Shown piece after piece: positions 16,458-25,328 of a stretch of 62,606 bases of DNA. The stretch comes from CAMLKC01 sp035493555 (GTDB taxonomy: Bacteria; Patescibacteriota; Saccharimonadia; Saccharimonadales; Saccharimonadaceae). The number at the start of each line of letters is the position of its first letter. The first letter of the stretch is position 1. Where the stretch lies: contig DATJIC010000007.1 of assembly GCA_035493555.1 (NCBI GenBank), positions 1 through 62,606 of the forward strand, in the 5' to 3' direction. The position numbers were made by a program, and so were the translations under genes. The notes under the pieces are model-generated. The model did not search any database and had not been told where the DNA came from. It saw nothing but the letters and a program-made list of their open reading frames with translations.

Positions 16458-17687
16458 TTACCGCTGTTCGATAAACGTGTGTGCACGACCAGATGCACCA
16501 CCACGGCCAGTACGGCCGATACGGTGAACATAGTCTTCGTACGTTTGTGGCGTGTCGAAGTTAATCACGTGCGTAACATTAGGAATGTCAAGACCGCGGG
16601 CGGCAACATCGGTTGCTACCATAACGCGGACGCGCTCGTCTTTAAACTGCTTTAGTGCGCGCTGGCGCTGCGACTGGTTTTTATTACCATGGATCGCAAC
16701 CGAGCTAATGCCCATGTTATCCAGGTGGTCGCTAAGGCGCTGAACGCCAAACTTTGTTTCACCAAACACAAGTACTTTCTCGTATTCGTCTTTGTTGCTA
16801 AGCATATCCGTTAGCTTTTCAAGCTTTTCGGCCTTGTCGCGAACTTCAATGACATCCTGCTCAACATGCTCGGCTGTCTCGGTCGTACGAACAGATACAG
16901 TAACAGGATCGTTCAAGAACTCGTTTACCAAAACGGAGATTTCCGGTGTGATCGTGGCACTAAAGAATAGCGTCTGACGGTCACGAGGCATCTCGCTTAC
17001 AATCTGGCGGATGTCAGGCAAAAAGCCCATGTCGAGCATGCGGTCAGCTTCGTCGAGAACAAGCGTTGTCATATTCTTAAGCTGCAAAACGCGGCGCTGC
17101 ATTAAGTCTTTTAGACGGCCAGGTGTGCCGATAATAAAGTGTGGGCGGCGCTTTAGGTCGCGGATCTGACGGTCGATATTAACACCACCGACAATAAGTG
17201 TCGAGTAGAGGTTAAGACCTTTACTAAATTCACGGAACTGCTCGTCAATCTGCTGAGCAAGCTCGCGGGTTGGCGCTACAATAAGGACGCTTGGGCGAAG
17301 CGTAATGCCGCTTTGGCGCTCAATAATCGGCAGCAAAAAGGCAGCCGTTTTACCCGTACCAGTATTAGCAAGACCAATAACGTCTTTTCCTTCAATAATA
17401 TGAGGGATCGCCTGGTCCTGGATGGCACTAGGTGTTACATAGCCTTTTTTGGAAATGTTGTAGTGCAGATCGGCACCGAACGGAAAATCCGCAAACTTGT
17501 GCTTGGATTCGTACACGACCTCATCGGCTTTAGTAACTGCTTTGTTGATAAATTTAGACGGGTGAATGTACTTTTTAGCTGGGCCACGGTTACCGCCGCC
17601 GCGACGTCCGCCGCCGCCAAAACTACGTGAACCGCCCTGTGGGCGTCCTTGGTTAGGGCGTCCGCCCCTTCGTTGTTGAAATGCCAT
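16458..17687 (-). CDS. DEAD-box RNA helicase with N-terminal RGG-rich tail
   Basis: This 409-residue helicase has an N-terminal low-complexity stretch of Gly/Arg/Gln (about residues 5-36, with repeated RGG, GGGGRRGGG) that is likely disordered and RNA-binding. The core shows the Q motif, TGTGKTAAF (about 108), APTRELAQQ, DEADRMLDMGF (about 212), FSAT and HRIGRTGRGG. It ends soon after motif VI, so it lacks a C-terminal RNA-binding domain. A candidate RGG tail at the N-terminus instead of the C-terminus is the odd point. The likely role is RNA unwinding in ribosome assembly or cold response. It has a long 5' leader. Confidence 0.93.
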   Translation of the reverse strand: MAFQQRRGGRPNQGRPQGGSRSFGGGGRRGGGNRGPAKKYIHPSKFINKAVTKADEVVYESKHKFADFPFGADLHYNISKKGYVTPSAIQDQAIPHIIEGKDVIGLANTGTGKTAAFLLPIIERQSGITLRPSVLIVAPTRELAQQIDEQFREFSKGLNLYSTLIVGGVNIDRQIRDLKRRPHFIIGTPGRLKDLMQRRVLQLKNMTTLVLDEADRMLDMGFLPDIRQIVSEMPRDRQTLFFSATITPEISVLVNEFLNDPVTVSVRTTETAEHVEQDVIEVRDKAEKLEKLTDMLSNKDEYEKVLVFGETKFGVQRLSDHLDNMGISSVAIHGNKNQSQRQRALKQFKDERVRVMVATDVAARGLDIPNVTHVINFDTPQTYEDYVHRIGRTGRGGASGRAHTFIEQR

Positions 17688-17862
17688 AAAAAATAACCCT
17701 TTCGTTATTCAAATTGATAGCTGTATGCAGTCAGGAAGGGGGTTAACCCTAGGAGAACAGCGAGAGGATATTTCGGTGGTGGCGCCTGCTACGTAGTAGC
17801 TTTTACTATAGGTGCGCTCATCTTTGAAAGAGGCTCGACATTCATCGAATGCAATGTTATCT

Positions 17863-17891
17863 ACTTTAGCACAAGAGTACTAAAAAAGCAA
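17863..17891 (-). promoter_or_regulatory. promoter of DEAD-box helicase, with long 5' leader
   Basis: Minus strand TTGCTT, 17 bp, then TAAAGT. The start site near 17856 leaves a leader of about 165-170 nt. The leader contains GGGTTAACCC and a GCTACTACGTAGCAGGC hairpin-like palindrome. The last bases before the ATG (AACGAAAGGGTTATTTTTT) have only a weak, poorly placed ribosome site. Confidence 0.5.
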
Positions 17892-17904
17892 GTCCATAAG
17901 CGGT

Positions 17905-18753
17905 TTAATCTCCTTTTACCACAATAGTTACCGCTATGGCACGATGGTCCGACCCCCCGTCAGGGCCAATAGTAAAATCACGTACTCCAATTTCGTCCGA
18001 TATAAGCGCATGGTCAATTTGCGCCAAACGGATGCTTGGCATGTAGAGACGGTCGCGCATCTTTGGCGTCGTTGTCGCCATATGCCGGGGATCAGCGTCG
18101 TGGAGCCCTGCCTCATTCTTAAGTCGACCCAAAACACGGCCCGTAGCCATATCCGCAAGCCGCGTCAGCGTGTGACGAAGCCCTGCGGCGGGGATATGAC
18201 CGGCCAGAAACCGCAGCATCCGCGAGCCAAAAATGCGCGCCCTGCCGGAAGGCCACATAGCGTTAAGGTCACCTATCATTACCTTTGGCATAACGGTTGC
18301 ATTTAGCTCCTCGACCGCTTCGGTTACCTGCCGCTCCCTTAGCTCTTCACTCCTGTCATCAAGATGTGTTGCAAAAATCCGCACCGGTTTTTCCGTCTCG
18401 GGATCACTTACCGTAAACGAAACCATGTGCCGCAAGCCGCCCCAGTAGTTCTTCCGTATATTCATAATAGGCAGCCGGCTCATTACCCGGAGCGAGGGGA
18501 TTTTGCCTAAATATTCACGCGACCAATCCCGCTCGCCCTGTCCGTATTCAACGTCATGCCATTCATAGCCTAGCGCTTTTAGACGATCATCAACTCCGGG
18601 TGCAACGTCTTCCAAATACGCTTCCGGAAGAATCACCACGGCAGCATTAAGCGATTCGATGCCATCAACAATATGCCCTGCAGACCCCCGGCCGCTCTTG
18701 GCGTAGCCGCTTAGCCGCCCTTCAACATTCCATGAGGCAATTTTTATCGCCAT
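17905..18753 (-). CDS. endonuclease/exonuclease/phosphatase-family protein
   Basis: This 282-residue protein has the metal-dependent EEP fold: IKIASWNVEGR (about 3-13), VVILPEAYLE (about 38) with the catalytic Glu, IFATHLDDRSEELRERQV (about 120), MIGDLNAMWP (about 152), and the final GSDHRAIAVTI (about 268) with the catalytic His. The family covers DNA repair nucleases, sphingomyelinases and inositol phosphatases. No signal peptide is seen. It follows uvrB with 2 bp between the genes, so a nucleic-acid role is possible but not shown. Confidence 0.82.
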   Translation of the reverse strand: MAIKIASWNVEGRLSGYAKSGRGSAGHIVDGIESLNAAVVILPEAYLEDVAPGVDDRLKALGYEWHDVEYGQGERDWSREYLGKIPSLRVMSRLPIMNIRKNYWGGLRHMVSFTVSDPETEKPVRIFATHLDDRSEELRERQVTEAVEELNATVMPKVMIGDLNAMWPSGRARIFGSRMLRFLAGHIPAAGLRHTLTRLADMATGRVLGRLKNEAGLHDADPRHMATTTPKMRDRLYMPSIRLAQIDHALISDEIGVRDFTIGPDGGSDHRAIAVTIVVKGD

Positions 18754-18755
18754 AG

Positions 18756-20729
18756 TTACATTTTTGACTTAATGTCGGCAATCATATCGCGGATCTCGGC
18801 CGCTTTTTCAAACTCCAGGTTGGCACTGGCAAGCTCCATCTGACCCGTCAGCTCTTTAACTAACGTTTTGTATTCGTCTTTTGGAATCTTTTTTAGGTCA
18901 AGTTTTACCGGCTTGTCTTTATCTTTATCCGGAATAATCGCCCTAAGCCCTTCATCGATTTCTTTGGCGATACTTGTTGGGGTAATATTATGCTCTTCAT
19001 TGTATGCCTTTTGAATGGTGTGACGGCGCGTCGTTTCGTCAATGGCAGCCTGCATGGAGCGCGTAATGTTATCGGCATACATATATACGGTTCCCTCTTG
19101 GTGCCGGGCGGCGCGGCCGATTGTTTGCAGCAAGGCACTTTCGCTACGCAAAAAACCCTCTTTGTCGGCATCCATAATCGCCACCATGCTTACCTCTGGC
19201 AGGTCCAGACCTTCACGCAGCAGGTTGATCCCTACGAGTACGTCGTACACGCCCAAACGAAGGTCGCGTAAAATATCGCCGCGCTCCAGTGTATCGACAT
19301 CGCTGTGGATATAAGCGGTTTTAATGCCGATTTCCTGAATATAGGTCGAAAGATCCTCGGCCATGCGTTTGGTGAGCGTCGTTACAAGAACGCGCTGGTT
19401 CTTGTCGATCCGCTCACGGATCTCGGCAATAAGGTCATCGATCTGACCTTCGGTAGGACGAATCTCAATCCTCGGATCAAGCAGCCCGGTTGGTCGGATA
19501 ATCTGCTGCGCAGGCTCGGGGCTGTGCGCAAGCTCGTATTCGCCGGGCGTTGCTGAAACATAGATCGCCTGGTTAATGTGCGAATCGAATTCCGCAAAGG
19601 TCAGCGGACGGTTATCGAGCGCGCTGGGTAAACGGAACCCATAATCAACAAGTACCTCTTTTCGTGCCCGGTCGCCGTTGTACATACCGCGAACCTGAGG
19701 AAGAGATTGGTGGCTTTCATCTACCAGCAGCAAAAAATCATCCGGAAAATAGTCGAGTAGCGTTGCCGGCTGTTCGCCCGGTTCACGGTTTGTCAGATAC
19801 CGCGAGTAGTTCTCGATGCCTTTTACAAAACCGGTTTCCTCAAGCATCTCAATGTCGTATTTGGTCCGCTGGGAAAGCCGCTGGGCTTCAAGCAGTTTGT
19901 CGTGCTTTTCAAACCATTCAACGCGCTCGTCAAACTCTTTTTTAATTCCTTCAATGGCGTGCTCGAGTTTTTGCTTGGGTGTCACGTAGTGGCTGCTTGG
20001 AAAAATGGTGCAGTAACTTGGTTCGTCCAAAATTTCACCGGTCAGCGGGTCGATTTGTGTGATGCGGTCGACATCGTCGCCAAAAAACTCAATCCGGTAC
20101 GCAACGTCCTGGCCCGCCGGAAAGACATCAACAACATCGCCCTTCACCCGGAACGTGCCGCGATGAAAGTCTATGTCATTCCGCTGATACTGAATATCCG
20201 TTAACAGGCGCACGAATTTATCCTGCTGGCGCCGCTCACCTTTTGTTACCGTAATGGACATCTCGGCATAGTCATCGGGCGATCCAATGCCGTAAATACA
20301 ACTCACACTGGCAACAATAATAACGTCGCGGCGGGTTAAAAGTGCCGAGGTTGCCGCATGACGCAAGCGGTCGATCTCATCGTTGATTTTACTGTCTTTT
20401 TCAATATAGGTGTCGCTGCTGGAAATGTAAGCTTCTGGCTGATAGTAATCAAAGTAGCTGACAAAGTAGTGGACCTCGTTGTTTGGGAAAAAAGACTTAA
20501 ACTCACTGTACAGCTGGGCGGCGAGTGTTTTGTTATGCGCTAAAACGAGCGTGGGCACCTGGCGGTTTTGAATAATGTTTGCCATGGTAAACGTTTTACC
20601 GCTTCCCGTAACACCAAGCAGTGTCTGTTCGCGCTCACCCTTTTCGAGCCCATTAACAAGCTGGGCAATCGCGCTTGGCTGATCTCCCGTTGGCTGGTAT
20701 TTAGTCTCGAGCTGGAATTTTTGATCCAT
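18756..20729 (-). CDS. uvrB: excinuclease ABC subunit B
   Basis: This 657-residue helicase-like protein holds damaged DNA for incision in nucleotide excision repair. Walker A LGVTGSGKTFTMANI (about 38-52), the beta-hairpin region VHYFVSYFDYYQPEAY (about 85-100), DEIDRLRHAATSAL and helicase motifs VATLTKR-type/GINLLREGLDLPEV/TIGRAARHQEG are clear. The C-terminal UVR motif (LVKELTGQMELASANLEFEK to RDMIADIK) that binds UvrC is present. Length is normal. The EEP gene starts 2 bp after its stop. Confidence 0.97.
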   Translation of the reverse strand: MDQKFQLETKYQPTGDQPSAIAQLVNGLEKGEREQTLLGVTGSGKTFTMANIIQNRQVPTLVLAHNKTLAAQLYSEFKSFFPNNEVHYFVSYFDYYQPEAYISSSDTYIEKDSKINDEIDRLRHAATSALLTRRDVIIVASVSCIYGIGSPDDYAEMSITVTKGERRQQDKFVRLLTDIQYQRNDIDFHRGTFRVKGDVVDVFPAGQDVAYRIEFFGDDVDRITQIDPLTGEILDEPSYCTIFPSSHYVTPKQKLEHAIEGIKKEFDERVEWFEKHDKLLEAQRLSQRTKYDIEMLEETGFVKGIENYSRYLTNREPGEQPATLLDYFPDDFLLLVDESHQSLPQVRGMYNGDRARKEVLVDYGFRLPSALDNRPLTFAEFDSHINQAIYVSATPGEYELAHSPEPAQQIIRPTGLLDPRIEIRPTEGQIDDLIAEIRERIDKNQRVLVTTLTKRMAEDLSTYIQEIGIKTAYIHSDVDTLERGDILRDLRLGVYDVLVGINLLREGLDLPEVSMVAIMDADKEGFLRSESALLQTIGRAARHQEGTVYMYADNITRSMQAAIDETTRRHTIQKAYNEEHNITPTSIAKEIDEGLRAIIPDKDKDKPVKLDLKKIPKDEYKTLVKELTGQMELASANLEFEKAAEIRDMIADIKSKM

Positions 20730-20742
20730 CCCTACCAGTATA

Positions 20743-21486
20743 CTACTCTTTACGGGCCGACTCGAGTATCTTAACTGCCGCTTTGTAATCGTCGGACTTC
20801 ATAAGATCTTTGATGGTTTGCATATCCGGCGAAGCAGGGCCCTTGTCGTTATTTTGGAGGTTCGGAAAAGAAATCTGAGCGATAATCAACGGCTGCTTAA
20901 CTGTTCCGTCATCATTTATCTGCAGTGCTGAGGCAACTCCCACAAACGCTACCGTACAAAATGCATCACCAACGGCAGCATGGGTTGCTCCTCCGTCTTC
21001 GGTAAGCCCAATATGGTAGTCGTAGCCACCATTCTCATGATCGTACATCGTTTCCACCAGAGCAGTCGGCTGGCCCGTAAGGTTTGTGTTTGCCGAAGGT
21101 TGAATAGCATATGAGCTAATTTTAAGATTGCTCTTCAAATCACATGTACCACCGATTCCCCCTGATGAGATGCTGATGCGTACGTCTACTTTCTCATCGG
21201 GGCTTTTTATGTGCAACCCGCTATTGCCCGCGGCTTCATACGGGGTATATTTCCATGTTTCCGGGTAATCCAACGCATAAATAGTGCTATGAAAAGCAAT
21301 CCGGGACGTTTTTAGCGTTTGTTCAGTCGACTTTTTTGACTGCTGCTGCGTCTGGCTGGTTTCAGGTTTTTTCTGGATAAAGTTTTGATAAAACACAACG
21401 CCAAGCGAGGCCATAAGTGCTAAAAATAGTACTGCGATAATTACTATCGATGCGCTGCCGCCGCGGGTGCTGATGTGTTTTTTCAT
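20743..21486 (-). CDS. membrane-anchored extracytoplasmic protein of unknown function
   Basis: From the ATG at 21486 (GATAAAGGAGAGGCA upstream) the protein has 247 residues. A short basic start, MKKHISTRGG, is followed by one hydrophobic helix (SIVIIAVLFLALMASLGVVF) and a Lys/Gln/Ser/Thr-rich stalk (KKPETSQTQQQSKKSTEQTL). A globular outside domain follows, with DYPETWKYTPYE and VDVRISISSGGIGGTCDLKS. The single membrane anchor and Gln/Ser stalk point to a surface-exposed protein. It overlaps nothing but follows the SLOG gene closely. I do not recognise a family. The longer upstream frame lacks a good ribosome site. Confidence 0.65.
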   Translation of the reverse strand: MKKHISTRGGSASIVIIAVLFLALMASLGVVFYQNFIQKKPETSQTQQQSKKSTEQTLKTSRIAFHSTIYALDYPETWKYTPYEAAGNSGLHIKSPDEKVDVRISISSGGIGGTCDLKSNLKISSYAIQPSANTNLTGQPTALVETMYDHENGGYDYHIGLTEDGGATHAAVGDAFCTVAFVGVASALQINDDGTVKQPLIIAQISFPNLQNNDKGPASPDMQTIKDLMKSDDYKAAVKILESARKE

Positions 21487-21496
21487 TGCCTCTCCT

Positions 21497-22105
21497 TTAT
21501 CCTTCGCCGTAACGTTTGGGGCTGATTTGGCTGTCCATGCCGTCATCCTGAAAATCCGCGTATTTTTCATCGAGTGCGGCCACTACTTTTGCCACCAACC
21601 GCTTTGGATCGGTATCAAATATCACATCTTTCGCACCCGGCGCTTCAATATGCTTTAGGAGTGTTTGGGCATAGTCGGCCAGGCCGCCGCTGCCAAGCAG
21701 AACCCCGCACACTTTACGGCTCTCAAGCGCCGTAGAGAACTCGTGCAAGCTCCCCATGCGGCCGCCTACCGTAATAATGCCGTCACAGCTGCGCACCAGG
21801 TGGACATCGCGCCCAACGTATTCCATGCTAGTAAAGTTAATGTAGTCAAACTCTTTTGTTGGCAGCCTGTACGTTGCCACGTGCTCACGGAACGAACTGG
21901 CGGGTGAAAAGCCAACGGATACCCCGTGAGAATCGGGCACGCTCATAAACCCGCGGGCAGCATAGTGCGGCAACCCTACCGTTGCACCAGTTAGCAGCGT
22001 CTTGCCGGCAATAGCAATCTCTTTACCAAGCTCGTACGCCATCTGATGTGACGTATGAACCGTATCACCACTAGCCGCACCAGATACACAAATCTGATAT
22101 CTCAT
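21497..22105 (-). CDS. SLOG/LOG-family (lysine-decarboxylase-like Rossmann) protein
   Basis: This 202-residue Rossmann-like protein has a N-terminal ICVSGAASGDT nucleotide-binding turn and a central GGRMGSLHEFSTALESRKVC. The latter is a variant of the PGGxGTxxE signature of cytokinin riboside monophosphate phosphohydrolases (LOG) and related SLOG proteins. Here the motif reads GGRMGSLHE, so the key Glu is kept. The products of such enzymes in bacteria are nucleobases plus ribose-5-phosphate; a sensor role is also possible. It follows the 415-residue unknown gene with 2 bp between them. Confidence 0.7.
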   Translation of the reverse strand: MRYQICVSGAASGDTVHTSHQMAYELGKEIAIAGKTLLTGATVGLPHYAARGFMSVPDSHGVSVGFSPASSFREHVATYRLPTKEFDYINFTSMEYVGRDVHLVRSCDGIITVGGRMGSLHEFSTALESRKVCGVLLGSGGLADYAQTLLKHIEAPGAKDVIFDTDPKRLVAKVVAALDEKYADFQDDGMDSQISPKRYGEG

Positions 22106-22107
22106 AC

Positions 22108-23355
22108 TTAGTTGCCTGCCTTTAGATTCTCTGGTGCAATCATATCATTGTCCAGCTGGCTCAACACCTGCTGTTCAAGGTTAGGATAACTCATGTAGCG
22201 GATAAATATCTCGTTCCATAGGCTCTCGCGCATGTGATAAAAATAGCGCTCTTCAAACGGCATACCATTGGCATAACTGAGTGACATATCAACAAAATTA
22301 ACCGCTACGGGCAGGCCGTCGTCAAAGATAAGACCAACGTAATCAACATCTTGCCAAAACTTCATTTCCGGATCAATCTGGTAAAGTAGATCTTCTGCCT
22401 TACGCCAGTGAAGATCCTCTGGGTGAACGTGCGGCTCAAAATCTTCCTTGTGCGATTCGTCTTTTAGCTTACCGAAATACCGCTGAATGACGCGCCAGTG
22501 AACATACTGACCGGCCATTTGGCTCGCCGTGCCTGGGTCGGCAATAAGGGTCGTCACAACCGTTTCGCCAAAGTTAGGTTGCGCTGCTTTCAGTTTAAAA
22601 AAGTTGGAATATAATTTTACTTCGTTAAGATAGTGCAAAAGTAATGGCAGCGTTTTAAGCGTCAGCCCCTTGGAGTGCTCATCGCGCAGCGGCACGACAA
22701 CAATGACACCCAGCTCTTTGGTGTGGGTTACGTTATGCAGCTTTTTCTGTGTAAAATGCTCGGCCAGGTCGACGTATTTGTCATGATCCATGGCAAGTAT
22801 GCGGATATCACGCTCTTCGTAATCATCGGGCGTAACGGTTTTTAGACGTTCGTTGTATTCGTTGAGCCAATCGCCACCTTCGGAAAAACGGAGTGCCGTA
22901 TACAGCTCGTCAAAATCCTCGCCGTCAAACATAGCATCAACCGTGTCGTACCCAAGCCGCTGCATAAGGTTTTTAGGGGGCATTTGGCGCAGGAATTCTT
23001 TTGCCTTGTCGCGCTTCATGACAAAAACGGTCCGGTTAAAATCAACCTTGTTAGCGGCGTCGATAAGAAGCGGCACCAACTGCCGCACATCGCTGCTGTC
23101 CGTTGCGCCAACTAATTTGGTTACCCGCTCGTTGTCGCTGGCTATCCGCGCCAGAAGCGCTTGGTAAAATTCCTTTCCGGTTGTGTTCGCCGGGTCAAGC
23201 CCAAGCTGGCGCATGCGGTCGTGAGCCCTTTCGGTAATATCGCCAATAAGCCGAGCATCGGCGCCTGGGTGACCGCTTGCTTTTTCAAGCTGGGCAATTG
23301 AGGTAGAAAAAATCGGTTCCTCAGCATCTAGCAGGTCACGTAAAAATTTAGCCAT
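22108..23355 (-). CDS. conserved-looking protein of unknown function (415 aa)
   Basis: This soluble, acidic and basic mixed protein has no signal peptide or membrane helix. Visible features are a helical N-terminal region (MAKFLRDLLDAEEPIF, then SIAQLEKASGHPGADARLIG), a middle with FNRTVFVMKRDKAKEFLRQM and GYDTVDAMFDGEDFDELYTA, and an aromatic C-terminal third (WQDVDYVGLIFDDGLPVAVN, then FEERYFYHMRESLWNEIFIR). I do not recognise it. It lies between the SLOG gene and a PfkB kinase gene, all on the minus strand. Codon use looks like its neighbours. RNA- or protein-binding cannot be assigned. Confidence 0.6.
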   Translation of the reverse strand: MAKFLRDLLDAEEPIFSTSIAQLEKASGHPGADARLIGDITERAHDRMRQLGLDPANTTGKEFYQALLARIASDNERVTKLVGATDSSDVRQLVPLLIDAANKVDFNRTVFVMKRDKAKEFLRQMPPKNLMQRLGYDTVDAMFDGEDFDELYTALRFSEGGDWLNEYNERLKTVTPDDYEERDIRILAMDHDKYVDLAEHFTQKKLHNVTHTKELGVIVVVPLRDEHSKGLTLKTLPLLLHYLNEVKLYSNFFKLKAAQPNFGETVVTTLIADPGTASQMAGQYVHWRVIQRYFGKLKDESHKEDFEPHVHPEDLHWRKAEDLLYQIDPEMKFWQDVDYVGLIFDDGLPVAVNFVDMSLSYANGMPFEERYFYHMRESLWNEIFIRYMSYPNLEQQVLSQLDNDMIAPENLKAGN

Positions 23356-23415
23356 TTCTGTCTTTCCCCTTCATATCTCTATATGAGATACAGTATATCA
23401 TGTTTATGCTTGCGG

Positions 23416-24387
23416 CTAGAAGGGTTTCTCGCTGATCGGCATCGAGTGGAGCTTTGTGGGAGCTTGCAAAATACCCACCTTTGCACCGATTTTTGTCACG
23501 ACCGACGTCGAGTTGGCACTGGCAAAAATAACCGCTTCTTTGAGCGATTTGCCAAGCGCCCATTGGCTTAGGAATCCCGAGCCAAACGCGTCCCCCGCAC
23601 CCGTGCGGTCAATGACTTTCACGTCTTCGTACATACCTGCCCGAACAATCGTTTTGCCATCGGTTGCGACAACGCCATTGGGACCATCGCTGACAACAGC
23701 GACAGAAACGTAATGAAGCAGATGCCGGGCAAGTTCCTCGAGCGTTTCGCCCGAGACAAGCTCCTGCGCCTCTTCTTTGTTCATGGCAAGAACTTCAACG
23801 TCCTCAAGTATTGCTTTTAGCTTGCCCGGCTCCTCAAGCTCAACACCAGATGGGTTCATCATAATTTTAACGCCCTCTTTGGCAGCGCGTTCGGCAATCG
23901 CGTCAAGCAATGCCATATTGTTAATAGACGAAAGGTACACCCAATCAACTCCCTTTAAAACATCTAGACTAATTGGGTGGCTGTGTTTTTTCATCGGAGT
24001 ACCGATGTAGTTAAGCACGGTTCGCTCACCCGTAGGGGCAAGTAGGATAGTTGAGTAACTGGGGCGAAAATCGGGATCCTGGCGCACTCCGGAGGTGTCG
24101 ATACCTTCATCGTCCAGATTAGTCAAAATCCCTTGGCTAACGGTATCCGTGCCTATCTCCCAGGCATATTTGCTGTGCAGTCCTTGCCGGGCAAAGGTAA
24201 CGGCTACATTGGTTGCATTACCACCGGTCGCAAAAACAATATCGTCAATATGAATTTTCTTACCCAAAGGCAGTTGTTCGTACTGGACGCCTTTATGCAT
24301 ATATGGCTGGAAATCTTTACTACTCTGCAAGAAGACATCCTGGGACGCCTTGCCAATAGCTAGCATGACTGGTTTTTTAGCTGTCAT
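23416..24387 (-). CDS. PfkB-family carbohydrate/nucleoside kinase
   Basis: This 323-residue ribokinase-fold kinase has a GGNATNVAVTFARQGL signature (about 53-68) and, near the end, the PfkB motif DRTGAGDAFGSGFLSQWALG (about 258-277), in which the Asp is the catalytic base. It could phosphorylate a sugar or sugar phosphate (ribose, fructose or fructose-6-phosphate); sequence alone does not decide. The aldolase gene lies 20 bp upstream in the same direction, which suggests a carbohydrate role. If it is a 1-phosphofructokinase-like enzyme it could feed the aldolase, but this is inference. Confidence 0.82.
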   Translation of the reverse strand: MTAKKPVMLAIGKASQDVFLQSSKDFQPYMHKGVQYEQLPLGKKIHIDDIVFATGGNATNVAVTFARQGLHSKYAWEIGTDTVSQGILTNLDDEGIDTSGVRQDPDFRPSYSTILLAPTGERTVLNYIGTPMKKHSHPISLDVLKGVDWVYLSSINNMALLDAIAERAAKEGVKIMMNPSGVELEEPGKLKAILEDVEVLAMNKEEAQELVSGETLEELARHLLHYVSVAVVSDGPNGVVATDGKTIVRAGMYEDVKVIDRTGAGDAFGSGFLSQWALGKSLKEAVIFASANSTSVVTKIGAKVGILQAPTKLHSMPISEKPF

Positions 24388-24407
24388 ATATCCTTATGCG
24401 GCCGTGA

Positions 24408-25319
24408 CTACACGACCGCCTTTCCGGCACTGCCAAATGCACCGATTTTTTCTTCAACCACTTTTTGAACTGCTTCGTATACCTGCGGCATAAGCTTCAC
24501 CACAGCATATTCGTCCGGGTTATCCGCTAATACTTTTTCGAGCGTTTTGCGGAATGCGTAGCGCATATCGCTGTTGATATTTATCTTGCTCACACCAACT
24601 TTTGCTGCCTCTTCAAAGTAATGAAGCGGCGTGCCACTTCCGCCATGAAGACTGATCTGACAATCAATACCATTGCGAATCTCCTGCAACAGCTCGATAT
24701 CCAGCTCTTTAGGCACCGGGTAAAGACCGTGAAGGTTGCCGATTTGTACGGCGATAGTATCAATACCCGTCTGCTTTACAAAATCAACAGCCTCGCTTGG
24801 TTTGGTGTTATATTTTTTTACTTCTTCGTAATCTATCGTCTCCGTGTGCAGATTTGACGAGCCCATAAAGTAGCGCTCTTCAGCCTCAACGAGCGCACCC
24901 GTAAACTTAGCATATTCCACTACCTCTTTGGTTTTGGCGACGATTTCATCGAGTGGCGCATCGTGGTTGGCCTGCGAGATATCGATATGGATAAACTCAA
25001 AACCGGCGTCGATTGCCCGCTTGCAGGCTTCGACGGTTGGGCTGTGGTCAAGGTTTATATACATTTCAAGACCATACTCGTTTTTGTAGTTATCAACCAT
25101 GTCACGAATGTTATCGAGCCCAAGGGCTTCAACTTCGCCGTGACTTACCTCAACCAGCACAGGTGACTGCAGCTTTTGCGCCGCTTTTACGACCGCAATA
25201 AGCGTCTCCTGGTTATCAATATTAAATGCGCCTACCGCAAAATTTTGGCTGCGGGACCGTTGCATTAAATGGCGCGCACGGACCGTATTGTCGCGAATCT
25301 GTTTAATAGTTAAACCCAT
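24408..25319 (-). CDS. fba: class II (zinc) fructose-bisphosphate aldolase
   Basis: This 303-residue TIM-barrel enzyme cleaves or forms ketose bisphosphates. Zinc-binding and catalytic residues are recognisable: YINLDHSPTVEACKRAIDAG (about 85-104), HIDISQANHD, VEAEERYFMGSSN, AVQIGNLHGLYP (about 180) and SLHGGSGTP (about 208-216), then KININSDMRYAF. The gene has an ATTCCTCC-type ribosome site upstream of the transketolase pair's partner and belongs to a carbon-metabolism run with PfkB kinase downstream and transketolase upstream. It links triose phosphates to hexose phosphates. Confidence 0.92.
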   Translation of the reverse strand: MGLTIKQIRDNTVRARHLMQRSRSQNFAVGAFNIDNQETLIAVVKAAQKLQSPVLVEVSHGEVEALGLDNIRDMVDNYKNEYGLEMYINLDHSPTVEACKRAIDAGFEFIHIDISQANHDAPLDEIVAKTKEVVEYAKFTGALVEAEERYFMGSSNLHTETIDYEEVKKYNTKPSEAVDFVKQTGIDTIAVQIGNLHGLYPVPKELDIELLQEIRNGIDCQISLHGGSGTPLHYFEEAAKVGVSKININSDMRYAFRKTLEKVLADNPDEYAVVKLMPQVYEAVQKVVEEKIGAFGSAGKAVV

Positions 25320-25328
25320 AATTCCTCC

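Noticed and set aside
20743..21486. Type IV pilin-like protein
   Set aside because: The N-terminus has one hydrophobic helix, but no Gly-(Phe)-xxxx-Glu prepilin cleavage site.
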